From: Bacillota bacterium
GTDB lineage: Bacteria; Bacillota; Clostridia; Lachnospirales; Lachnospiraceae
Reading direction: 5' to 3'
Assembly: GCA_029779695.1 (NCBI GenBank)
Contig: JAKPAB010000200.1
Location: 159,355-223,354, forward strand
Length of the DNA stretch: 64,000 bases
Numbering within the stretch: position 1 is the first letter of the stretch; every line of letters begins with the position of its first letter. The translations under genes were made by a program, and so were the position numbers. Of this stretch, positions 47,001 to 53,887 are shown piece after piece. Under the pieces are notes generated by a model, which was not told the origin of the DNA, did no database searches, and saw only the letters and a list, made by a program, of their open reading frames with translations.

Positions 47001-47750
47001 TTCACGTCCGAGAAAATCTCCTTCATTTACCGTAGCCTTAGTGATTTCAATAAAAGGAGCATCGCACTTTATTGTAATAAGGAGTCTTCCCCATGTAGTT
47101 CTCTTAATATTAACTGAAGCCTTCTGATCTGCTTCAATTTCTTCAAATGAGATTTCATTTTTATCTAATTCAAAGTCGAGCTTTTCCTTAATACCAGCCT
47201 CTTCGAGGAAATTCTCAAGATTTGCGGCAGAATGGACAGCTTCATAGTATCCTTTATACAATAGTCTGAGATCCGGCTCTTGCTTAATCATAAATCCGGC
47301 AAATCCCTTGCTGTAGAAAACACTCATTCCCTCTGTAAAGTCAACTTCACAGAGTCTTGAAAAATCTTCAAGTGTCTTGATACTTCCTGCTGATGAATTA
47401 ACTGGAAGCCCCTCAAAGCAGAAATTAAATGGGACTTTTTTTCTTCCCATATTATATGTTATGTCAAAGAAACCATTAAATGTATCACCATTCTGGAATC
47501 CTTCAGATATAGTATGAAAAGGAACGGTTATGTCAGTTCCTTCAAATTCTGGTTTGTCACATATCACATAAGGATTGGAAGAATATACAAATCCTTTAAT
47601 GACAACCTTATTAAGAGACATGATTCTAAAGGCACCGTCTATATTCTGCCCTTCATATCCGGTTACACTTATAGAGGACGGTGCAATATCACATTTGGGT
47701 ATTTCATCGTCAAATCTGTCCTCAGATATTCGCCAGATTCTCCTTCTCAA
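44070..47750 (-). CDS. Giant DUF5717-like protein of unknown function
   Basis: 1226 residues, the largest protein in its operon. The N-terminal 300 residues look like tandem beta-sandwich domains (SSISVTGYEGQNIDGAFRIMS; VNIKRTTWGRLLITIKCDAPF). Residues from about 330 to 1090 are helical repeats. A beta-rich C-terminus ends VKEYGKLDIMTKELFGIL. No signal peptide or membrane segment, so it should be cytoplasmic. From memory it matches DUF5717. The start is TTG, with AAGGAG 7 bases upstream. An ATG nearer the site is out of frame and stops after two codons. Confidence 0.75.
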   Translation of the reverse strand: MRRRIWRISEDRFDDEIPKCDIAPSSISVTGYEGQNIDGAFRIMSLNKVVIKGFVYSSNPYVICDKPEFEGTDITVPFHTISEGFQNGDTFNGFFDITYNMGRKKVPFNFCFEGLPVNSSAGSIKTLEDFSRLCEVDFTEGMSVFYSKGFAGFMIKQEPDLRLLYKGYYEAVHSAANLENFLEEAGIKEKLDFELDKNEISFEEIEADQKASVNIKRTTWGRLLITIKCDAPFIEITKATVNEGDFLGREFGYDFFIRKDKMHAGKNYGCISFYDGSSTKKLEVKATLPDDSDAERKLNLRISNLKTEVYDELIDFRVGKLELHVFSKKLYDNLIILYKAEESKKKTFDPAVYFDNEGKIHDRADFEKLDFKFGEFKTEKSDEEEYLAYRLPIFHRLLLCHSRILSKERQKALWLIRDLKEDIINHNSFEWAYLLYLCIIIDSDEQYQGKLTDEIEKIFRMNPEDYRIFVFLLYLRNEYVNDPARKLKDIRQWIVSGYNCPILLAEAYSIFRSNPYLIQKMDSFTMAVLNFARKREILTKDVTGQIPELLRSEEEFKTGVLTISEAGYNAVPSNELLLAIIEYLIRYEHFDEEASIWYRAGIDKELNVNGLYEAYLNSLPLDSVTDIPEQVLIYFRYPNNLQEDRKAYLFVNMISMKWKKPRLYNEYVPSMEEFALSQLQRERINENLTVIYQEVISKNHNYHDFAELIGPFMYIQRVAVLRPEARQVVLYQNCYRKPVVSSIIKGIAYVPVVDKDYKIFLVDADGTITADESCYAMDPILHFSDDEYEVSEKFKHSVPSLLHELTRKEKNYIYSEDEIPFIESILSNNDLDPAFLKGLYSGIYELLKRNGREDTLASFFWNKREEFMIPSDIVPIVVSYGVRTEHFEEAYDYLIHNNGQNIGKGLLLNLFNYMIVKFGFNSNDFLLTSCAKLMMENFSSQQTIAYLGKYFTGSIEIMEKLLENSEKESVINVDLAGRILIQLLYSGDDTHFPEMAFKIFLTRKPNRMVREAVLTFWSREYLLNGTSLPQIFNSELLRSYAYDDDVNESMRIALMRYLCGKQELNDEEKLLLDRSIRYYMNRNMRFGFLKDAPSGLKTKYHLYDKTYIEYNYESGKRLYITLKRKNADDVTEFLPEVYPGLYTKSLILFTGDLIDYDIRIDKKNGEILASGTVSGPNYFEKKKESRYDRLNHMCYDGMLSEWNDLENTVKEYGKLDIMTKELFGIL

Positions 47751-47850
47751 ACCATTGCTCCTTCAAAATTTAAGTCATTAAGTAAAGTATCATTTTTTCA
47801 AGTCTAAAAAATACTGAGACATGAACTAATCTTAATATTGCATGTAACAG

Positions 47851-47879
47851 TTGAATTATTACTAATTAATAGCTAAAAT
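47851..47879 (+). promoter_or_regulatory. Candidate sigma-A promoter for the PLP aminotransferase gene
   Basis: TTGAAT, 17 bases, TAAAAT on the plus strand, 80 bases before the ATG at 47960. Four and five of six bases match the consensus. The divergent DUF5717-like operon must start in the same 209-base gap, but I could not pick its promoter. Confidence 0.5.
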
Positions 47880-47959
47880 ACATAATCGTATTATATCCCA
47901 CAATATCTAGTATATTTTACCATACTTAAAGCTATTTTTTAATATATTTTGGAGGAAAT

Positions 47960-49054
47960 ATGTCATTAAACGAAAAACATTTTCACGGAAGTGATATGGA
48001 AGAAATCTCACGAGTCTATAATATACCGGAAAACTCCATAATAAATTTTGCATCAAATGTTAATCCATACGGATGTTCTGATAAATTAAAAGAACATTTA
48101 ATTAGTTGTATTGATGTTATTGAACGATATCCTGATCGGGACTATTCAGCGCTTAGATACAGCATTGCGGAATATTGTAATGCTTCTCCCGAAAATATAA
48201 TCGTTGGTAACGGATGTTCCGAACTGATCGAATCTTTTATTAAGGTTATTTCTCCAGATTCTGCAACTATTATTTCTCCAACATATTCTGAATACGCTCA
48301 TGCAGTTGAAATTTCCGGGGGAAAATCAGTTTTTTTTGAGCTAAACAGTGAACATGATTTTGAATTAGATTTAAATGAATTAAAAAAATCATTTTCTAAT
48401 GATACAAATCTTCTGATAATCTGCAATCCTAACAATCCTACCTCAAAGCTCATCTCTCTATCGGGCATAGAAGATATTGTTAAATATTGTTTTAATAAAA
48501 ATATTCAAGTCATAATTGATGAGACATATATAGAATTTGTTGCTGACCACACAAAAATGTCTGCTGCTTCACTTACAGATAGATATAATAACCTGTCTGT
48601 ACTAAGAGGTACTAGCAAATTTTTTTGTTGTCCCGGTCTTAGACTTGGATATGCCATAACCGGAAATGATAATTTAAAAACCAGTCTAAAAAATACTATG
48701 AGTCCTTGGGCTGTTAGTTCTATAGCAGAAGCTGCCGGCCAGTTTATTTTTTCTGACAACGATTATATATCAGAAATATCAGATAAAATGAATCTTGAAC
48801 GAACAAGAATGTTTAATGCCTTCAAAGATTCTAATATTTTTAAAGCATATAAGCCAGAAGCTAATTTTATGCTTTTAAAAATACTTGATAACGACCTATA
48901 TAGTACTGAAATATTTGAAAATGCCATTAAATCTGGGCTAATGATTCGTGATTGTAGCGATTTTATAGGATTAAGCAATCGATTTATCAGATTTTGTTTT
49001 TTGCTTCCTGGTGAGAATGACAGGTTAGTAAAATTATTAAAATCATATAGATAA
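47960..49054 (+). CDS. PLP-dependent aminotransferase, HisC/CobD family
   Basis: 364 residues, fold type I, class II aminotransferase. INFASNVNPYGCSDKLKEHL matches the CobD/HisC N-terminus. NPNNPTSKLIS, the cofactor Asp region VIIDETYIEFV and the Schiff-base Lys in RGTSKFFCCPGLRLGY complete the site. It could be histidinol-phosphate aminotransferase or the threonine-phosphate decarboxylase CobD. The sequence start (HFHGSD...NPYG) leans to the CobD-like branch, but no his or cob gene is nearby. GGAGG site. A strong terminator follows. Confidence 0.85.
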   Translation: MSLNEKHFHGSDMEEISRVYNIPENSIINFASNVNPYGCSDKLKEHLISCIDVIERYPDRDYSALRYSIAEYCNASPENIIVGNGCSELIESFIKVISPDSATIISPTYSEYAHAVEISGGKSVFFELNSEHDFELDLNELKKSFSNDTNLLIICNPNNPTSKLISLSGIEDIVKYCFNKNIQVIIDETYIEFVADHTKMSAASLTDRYNNLSVLRGTSKFFCCPGLRLGYAITGNDNLKTSLKNTMSPWAVSSIAEAAGQFIFSDNDYISEISDKMNLERTRMFNAFKDSNIFKAYKPEANFMLLKILDNDLYSTEIFENAIKSGLMIRDCSDFIGLSNRFIRFCFLLPGENDRLVKLLKSYR

Positions 49055-49096
49055 TTCAAAATTAATTAGTATACATCAAGAAGTTTTGATAATATC

Positions 49097-49129
49097 AAGA
49101 AACTGCACACAAGGAGTGTGCAGTTTCTT
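49097..49129. terminator. Terminator between convergent aminotransferase and nfnB
   Basis: A 14-bp perfect stem (AAGAAACTGCACAC with its complement) with a 5-base loop. On the plus strand it runs into TTTCTTTTGATTT. On the minus strand the tail is less U-rich. It lies 43 bases after the aminotransferase stop and 29 bases after the nfnB stop. Confidence 0.8.
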
Positions 49130-49157
49130 TTGATTTACATAATATTACTCATTTACA

Positions 49158-50537
49158 TTATCTATTTAGAAATTCGTCGATTCCCTTTGCAGCTGCTTTT
49201 CCAGCTCCCATTGCAAGAATAACTGTTGCAGCACCGGTAACAGCATCACCACCAGCATATACAGCTCGCTTTGATGTCTCACCATTTTCTTCTTTGGCGA
49301 TTATACAGCCTCTTCTATTCACCTCAAGTCCATCAGTTGTTGATGAAATAAGCGGGTTCGGTGATGTTCCAAGGGACATGATCACTGTATCACAATCAAT
49401 CTCATATTCACTGTCAGGTATTTCAACCGGTCTTCTACGTCCTGACTCATCAGGCTCACCAAGTTCCATTTTTATAACCTTAATACTCTTGACCCAGCCC
49501 TTTTCGTCAGCAAATATTTCAATAGGATTTTGAAGAAGATCAAATATTATTCCCTCTTGCTCTGCATGATGAACTTCTTCCTTACGAGCCGGTAGTTCTT
49601 CCATGCTTCTTCTATAAACCACATGGACTTCTCCTCCGAGACGAAGCGCTGTTCTGGCAGCATCCATAGCCACGTTGCCGCCGCCTACAACAACGACTTT
49701 TTTACCTTTCCAAATAGGTGTATCGTAATCCATAAATGCCTTCATCAGATTATTTCTCGTCAAAAACTCATTGGCTGAAAATACTCCATTGGACTGTTCA
49801 CCAGGTATTCCCATGAATTTCGGTAATCCTGCTCCTGATCCGATAAATATTGCATCAAACCCCATATCATTCAGGAGTTCATCCACATTTATTGTTTTTC
49901 CAACTACCACATCAATTTCAATCTTGACTCCAAGAGCCATTACGTTTTCTACTTCTTTTTTGACGACATCATCTTTGGGTAATCTGAATTCAGGAATACC
50001 ATATACCAGCACTCCTCCGGCCTCATGAAGAGCTTCAAAAATAGTAACTTCATAACCTTTTTTGGCCAGATCCCCTGCACAGGTTAGACCCGAAGGGCCA
50101 GCACCGATAACTGCAACTTTCTTTCCGTTTTTTTCAGAAGGAGCTATCGGCTTGATATCATGATTTCTTGCCCAATCTGCCACAAATCTCTCCAGCTTAC
50201 CAATCGAAACAGGTTCGCCCTTGATTCCTCTTATGCATACTCCTTCGCACTGAGTCTCCTGAGGGCATACTCTTCCGCAGACTGCAGGCAGTGTAGATGA
50301 TTCAGATATTATCTGATATGCCTTTTCAAAATTTCTATTTTTTACTTCCTGTATAAATGCCGGAATATTGATAGAAACAGGACATCCTCCTACACATCTT
50401 GGATTTTTACAATCAAGACATCTCTCAGCCTCTAAAACTGCCTCTTCCTCTGTGTATCCAAGACAGACTTCTTCAAAATTCTTTGCTCTTTTAGCTGGAT
50501 CCTGCTCAGCAACCGGAACTCTTTTTAATACGTCCAT
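49158..50537 (-). CDS. nfnB: NfnB-like (GltD-type) FAD/Fe-S oxidoreductase subunit
   Basis: 459 residues. N-terminal Cys motifs for two [4Fe-4S] clusters (CLDCKNPRCVGGCPVSINIP and CGRVCPQETQCEGVCIRG) precede an FAD fold (VAVIGAGPSGLTCAGDLAKKGY) and an NADPH fold (VVVVGGGNVAMDAARTALRLG). It is of glutamate synthase small subunit type, but no gltB is nearby and its partner is an FNR-like gene. This pairing matches the large subunit of NADH-dependent ferredoxin:NADP+ oxidoreductase (Nfn), which bifurcates electrons. The start overlaps nfnA's stop by one base. Confidence 0.88.
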   Translation of the reverse strand: MDVLKRVPVAEQDPAKRAKNFEEVCLGYTEEEAVLEAERCLDCKNPRCVGGCPVSINIPAFIQEVKNRNFEKAYQIISESSTLPAVCGRVCPQETQCEGVCIRGIKGEPVSIGKLERFVADWARNHDIKPIAPSEKNGKKVAVIGAGPSGLTCAGDLAKKGYEVTIFEALHEAGGVLVYGIPEFRLPKDDVVKKEVENVMALGVKIEIDVVVGKTINVDELLNDMGFDAIFIGSGAGLPKFMGIPGEQSNGVFSANEFLTRNNLMKAFMDYDTPIWKGKKVVVVGGGNVAMDAARTALRLGGEVHVVYRRSMEELPARKEEVHHAEQEGIIFDLLQNPIEIFADEKGWVKSIKVIKMELGEPDESGRRRPVEIPDSEYEIDCDTVIMSLGTSPNPLISSTTDGLEVNRRGCIIAKEENGETSKRAVYAGGDAVTGAATVILAMGAGKAAAKGIDEFLNR

Positions 50538-51427
50538 TATTTGTCACCTCCGCAACTTCCACAGCCACCATGATGTGTATCACCCTCTTGAACAGCTAGT
50601 GTCTTTCTGCCTTCTTCAGTCTTGTACTGAGACTGTCTCTTCATTGCAAGGTCAAAATCTACCAAATGTCCATCAAACTCCGGCCCATCTACACATGCAA
50701 ATCGAACCTCACCACCTACTATGAGTCTGCAGGCACCACACATTCCGGTTCCATCTACCATTATTGGATTCATGGACACAACTGTATGAATCTCTAATTT
50801 CTTTGTAAGCAGACATACAAATTTCATCATTATCATAGGTCCGATTGCAACACACCAGTCGAATTTTTGACCTGCATCCACAAGAGCCTGTAACTGATCA
50901 GTTCCCATTCCATGAAAACCAAACGAGCCATCATCCGTTGTAATATGAAGGTCTTCGGTTACTTTTTCCATCTTATCTGTGTAGAAAAGAAGCTCTTTGT
51001 TTCGAGATCCCATAATAACTGTGGATTCTATACTATGCTCATGCAACCACTTGACCTGGGGATATATAGGTGCAGTTCCAACGCCTCCGGCTATAAAAAC
51101 AATTTTTTTCTTCTTTATCTCATCAAGATTTTTTTCTCTGCAAAGTTCTGAAGGCTGACCCAGTGGACCAACAAAATCTCTAAACGAGTCTCCTTCACCA
51201 AGCTCTGTCATTCGAAGAGTTGATGCTCCAACCGTCTGAAATACTATTGTTACAGTTCCGTTTTGCCTATCATAATCACAGATAGTAAGAGGAATTCGTT
51301 CACCCTCTTCATCCATTTTCACAATAATAAACTGTCCCGGAAGACAGGATTTTGCAATCAAAGGGGCTTCAACAACATATTCGTAGATCTTTTCCGCTAA
51401 AAGCTTCTTTTTTAAAATCTTGTACAT
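50537..51427 (-). CDS. nfnA: NfnA-like ferredoxin-NADP reductase-type subunit
   Basis: FNR/PyrK-type fold. It has an FAD-binding part (PGQFIIVKMDEEGERIPLTICDY), a nucleotide-binding GGVGTAPIYPQVKWLHE, and a C-terminal [2Fe-2S] Cys cluster (GTGMCGACRLIVGGEVRFACVDGPEF). It forms the NAD(H)-side subunit of the Nfn complex. The ORF track starts at ATG 51442, but an AAGGA site lies between that and ATG 51427, so MYKILKKKLLAEKIYEYV (296 residues) is preferred. The end also has Cys/His residues (HHGGCGSCGGDK) that could bind metal. Confidence 0.9.
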   Translation of the reverse strand: MYKILKKKLLAEKIYEYVVEAPLIAKSCLPGQFIIVKMDEEGERIPLTICDYDRQNGTVTIVFQTVGASTLRMTELGEGDSFRDFVGPLGQPSELCREKNLDEIKKKKIVFIAGGVGTAPIYPQVKWLHEHSIESTVIMGSRNKELLFYTDKMEKVTEDLHITTDDGSFGFHGMGTDQLQALVDAGQKFDWCVAIGPMIMMKFVCLLTKKLEIHTVVSMNPIMVDGTGMCGACRLIVGGEVRFACVDGPEFDGHLVDFDLAMKRQSQYKTEEGRKTLAVQEGDTHHGGCGSCGGDK

Positions 51428-51521
51428 AGTTTTTCCTTCCATAACTTAATCATAACAGTTTCATCGTATCATCAACCGAGATATGTTTTGTACGGTTTTA
51501 TATTGGTATATTTCTAAATAG

Positions 51522-52478
51522 CTAATTAAAATAAACCAGCTCATCCTCAGGTTTATCTGCTTCTTCTATGGAAACAGGATATAAAACAGGGCCTTTGCCC
51601 TTATATTCTCTTGAAAATTCGTTTTTAACCTTAGCCCTCAAATGTATCCAACTCTTATGACCGATTTTATCCGAATCCTTATACTTACATTTCAACCCTA
51701 GAAAAGTAATATCCTCCACACAGCATGTCATAGCAAAACGTCCAGGGACAATTGTTCCCGACTTAAGCTTACCATCTCCGTCCTTTGGATTATATACAAG
51801 TGCAAGGAAAGACACGATCTTGCCGTCATATTTCTTGGGATTATCCATTACATCCGTAAACCAAATTGCATAATCTGAATCACTGATCTCGATTTCATCC
51901 TTGGAAATATCAAAGGGAAGTTCATCAGGTCTGTCATCAATTGTTCCGTCTTCTCTCTCATAAGCGATCTGAGCAGGTCTATTAAATGCCTTGATTCCTG
52001 TTCTAAACTTGGCTCTAGGAGTATCATCGGTACATCTGTTAAAGATAACGACCTCTGCTTTTTTCAGCTGATTGACCATCATCTGTCTCATGTTAAGAAG
52101 ATACATGTCAAAAGTAGTCGCATCCACAGTAGCAAGAGATTGAACAATCATCCAATCCTTAGGAAGAAAACCTTCCTCATAAACCTTCTCAGGATCCCAT
52201 GTTCCATTATATTCAATAAAAACAGAATCAGGCAGATATTCCTTATCCAGTTTTTCTAGACTATCCAGATTAAAAGTATCTTCGCCAAGGTTTACGACCT
52301 TAGCATGTATCTTGTCCATCTCAGCTAAATCATATTCTTCATCTCCATCTTCAAGAGAAATAATTAGAATACTATCTAGATCCTCTGCGAATCCATTTTG
52401 GATCAATGTCTGTTGAATAAGAGATGTTTTACCACTGTCCATGAATCCTGTAAAAAAATATACGGGGACTTCTGCCAT
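51522..52478 (-). CDS. COG0523-like GTPase fused to a DUF1980/TIGR03943-like domain
   Basis: 318 residues. The N-terminal CobW/P47K-like GTPase (about 1-170) has Walker A TGFMDSGKTSLI and FNRCTDD as a possible G4, but lacks the family CxCC metal motif. The C-terminal part (about 185-318: SFLALVYNPKDGDGKLKSGTIVPGRFAMTCCVEDITFLGLKCKY) resembles DUF1980/TIGR03943, found with YcgR-type permeases in metal homeostasis. A GGAGG site lies 8 bases before ATG. It follows the His-rich COG0523 gene by 66 bases and probably shares its transcript. Confidence 0.8.
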   Translation of the reverse strand: MAEVPVYFFTGFMDSGKTSLIQQTLIQNGFAEDLDSILIISLEDGDEEYDLAEMDKIHAKVVNLGEDTFNLDSLEKLDKEYLPDSVFIEYNGTWDPEKVYEEGFLPKDWMIVQSLATVDATTFDMYLLNMRQMMVNQLKKAEVVIFNRCTDDTPRAKFRTGIKAFNRPAQIAYEREDGTIDDRPDELPFDISKDEIEISDSDYAIWFTDVMDNPKKYDGKIVSFLALVYNPKDGDGKLKSGTIVPGRFAMTCCVEDITFLGLKCKYKDSDKIGHKSWIHLRAKVKNEFSREYKGKGPVLYPVSIEEADKPEDELVYFN

Positions 52479-52544
52479 TTGCTATTCCTCCAAATTACTG
52501 TCTTTCATCGATTATCTGTAAAAATAAATCTAGTAGCTAATACT

Positions 52545-53657
52545 TTATAGTCCAAAAAGTTCAAAAAGTTCATGTTCCTTAAGATCAGTTCCAATTACTA
52601 CAATTCTTCCTGTTACATCCGGTGATCCTTCTCTTATCTCATATTCTCCTGCTACGAAGTCAAAATAAGCCCACTTTCCATCGGTTGTAGGGAGCATTCC
52701 CTTAGATCTAAGGATATTTCCATATTCATCAGTCTCAGAAAGAGTTTTAAGCGCTGATTCAATCCTTGCTTTTTCAAAAATATGAGCTGTCTCTTTTCCG
52801 ATACTGTCAAAAATATCATCAGCATGATGATGACCGTGATGATGATGTTCATGTTCTTCTTCATCATGGCGATGATTCTCATGTTCTTCTTCATCATGGT
52901 GATGATGTTCATGTTCTTCTTCGTCATGGTGATGATGTTCATGTTCTTTTTCGTCATGGTGATGATGTTCATGTTCTTCTTCGTCATGATGATGATGTTC
53001 GTGTTCTTTTTCATCAGCCTCATGTGCCTCAAGTGCTTTAATACTTACTTCAAGGTTCTCTTTACCTTCAATTGCAGATAATATCTTAGCGCCATCCAGC
53101 TTGACAAGAGATGTTGTTACGAGGAGTGCCTTGTCATTTTTTTCTTTAAGAATGGCTACAGTTTCATCCAATTTTTCCTGATTCATCTCTTCCGAACGGC
53201 TAAGGATTATTGTTGTAGCATACTCAATCTGATTATTAAAGAACTCGCCAAAAGCCTTCATCTGTTTCTTGGCTGTTTTAGCATTGACAACAGTCACAAG
53301 AGCATTGAGCTTTGTGTTGTCATTCTCTTTTGAAAAATCGATAACAGATGTCATTACATCTGAGAGTTTGCCAACCCCAGATGGTTCAATAATGATTCTG
53401 TCCGGATTGAATCTATCCATTACTTCTCTTAGATTCTTTGCAAAATCTCCAACCAAAGTACAGCATATACATCCGGAATTCATTTCTGTGATCTCAATAC
53501 CTGTATCCTTGAGAAATCCTCCATCAATTCCTACTTCTCCAAATTCATTCTCAATAAGTACAACCTTTTCACTTTTTAGAGATTCCTCTAAAAGTTTTTT
53601 TATCAGTGTAGTTTTTCCAGCTCCTAAGAATCCGGAAACTATATCAATTTTAGTCAC
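52545..53657 (-). CDS. COG0523 (CobW/ZNG1-type) metallochaperone GTPase with His-rich repeat
   Basis: 370 residues. Walker A is GFLGAGKTTLI (9-19), the metal motif GCICC (62-66) and the switch region IIIEPSGVGKLSDV. The C-terminal CobW_C domain ends the protein. Between GTPase and C-domain lies a Glu/Asp/His tandem repeat (217-278). Such proteins hand zinc, cobalt or iron to target enzymes. The repeat suggests metal storage. Which metal cannot be told. The start is GTG with AAAGGA 8 bases upstream. The 173-base leader between it and the argS terminator is purine-rich, with no clear Zur or Fur box. Confidence 0.9.
   Translation of the reverse strand: MTKIDIVSGFLGAGKTTLIKKLLEESLKSEKVVLIENEFGEVGIDGGFLKDTGIEITEMNSGCICCTLVGDFAKNLREVMDRFNPDRIIIEPSGVGKLSDVMTSVIDFSKENDNTKLNALVTVVNAKTAKKQMKAFGEFFNNQIEYATTIILSRSEEMNQEKLDETVAILKEKNDKALLVTTSLVKLDGAKILSAIEGKENLEVSIKALEAHEADEKEHEHHHHDEEEHEHHHHDEKEHEHHHHDEEEHEHHHHDEEEHENHRHDEEEHEHHHHGHHHADDIFDSIGKETAHIFEKARIESALKTLSETDEYGNILRSKGMLPTTDGKWAYFDFVAGEYEIREGSPDVTGRIVVIGTDLKEHELFELFGL
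52824..53009 (-). repeat. 30-bp tandem repeat coding HEHHHHDE(E/K)E units
   Basis: Six near-identical 30-bp units inside the COG0523 gene encode a 10-residue unit of His, Glu and Asp. One copy is changed to HENHRHDE. About thirty His residues fall in under 70 positions. Nearly identical DNA copies make slippage or recombination likely, so the number may vary between strains. Confidence 0.9.
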
Positions 53658-53830
53658 TTTAAATGTCCTTTCTTATCCTAATTTCATCTTAATTATATCT
53701 TATTCTTATTTAACTCTTGTTCTGCTCTTGTCTTACTTTTATCCCTACCTTTGCTTAACCGCCAGTATCTAGATTTAACATTAAAAATTTCACATATCAA
53801 ATCCTTCATATCAAGTCTTAAGCAAAAATT

Positions 53831-53872
53831 CATCAAAAACCATGCTGAATGCATTCAGCATGGTTTTTGATG
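53831..53872. terminator. Perfect 42-bp palindromic terminator after argS
   Basis: The sequence is a perfect inverted repeat over 42 bases with an AAAAACC/GGTTTTT outer part and a GC-containing inner part. It starts 15 bases after the argS stop. On either strand the second arm carries TTTTT, so it can terminate in both directions. On the minus strand it is also followed by AATTTTTGC. Confidence 0.8.
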
Positions 53873-53887
53873 CTTTGATATTTGTTT

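Noticed and set aside
47960-49054. Assigning hisC or cobD firmly to the PLP enzyme
   Set aside because: The catalytic motifs are shared by both families and no histidine or cobalamin gene is nearby, so the substrate stays open.
49158-50537. Naming this gene gltD (glutamate synthase small subunit)
   Set aside because: No gltB is adjacent, and the coupled upstream gene is an FNR-like subunit, which fits Nfn better.
52824-53009. Regular repeats that might be a CRISPR array
   Set aside because: Units are contiguous, in frame and coding, with no unique spacers.
52766-53081. ORFs of 91 and 99 residues on the plus strand, and a 126-residue ORF in another minus frame, over the His-rich repeat
   Set aside because: They are antisense or shifted readings of the 30-bp repeat and consist of low-complexity Met/Phe, His/Asp or Lys/Asn/Ile runs. 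None has a ribosome site.
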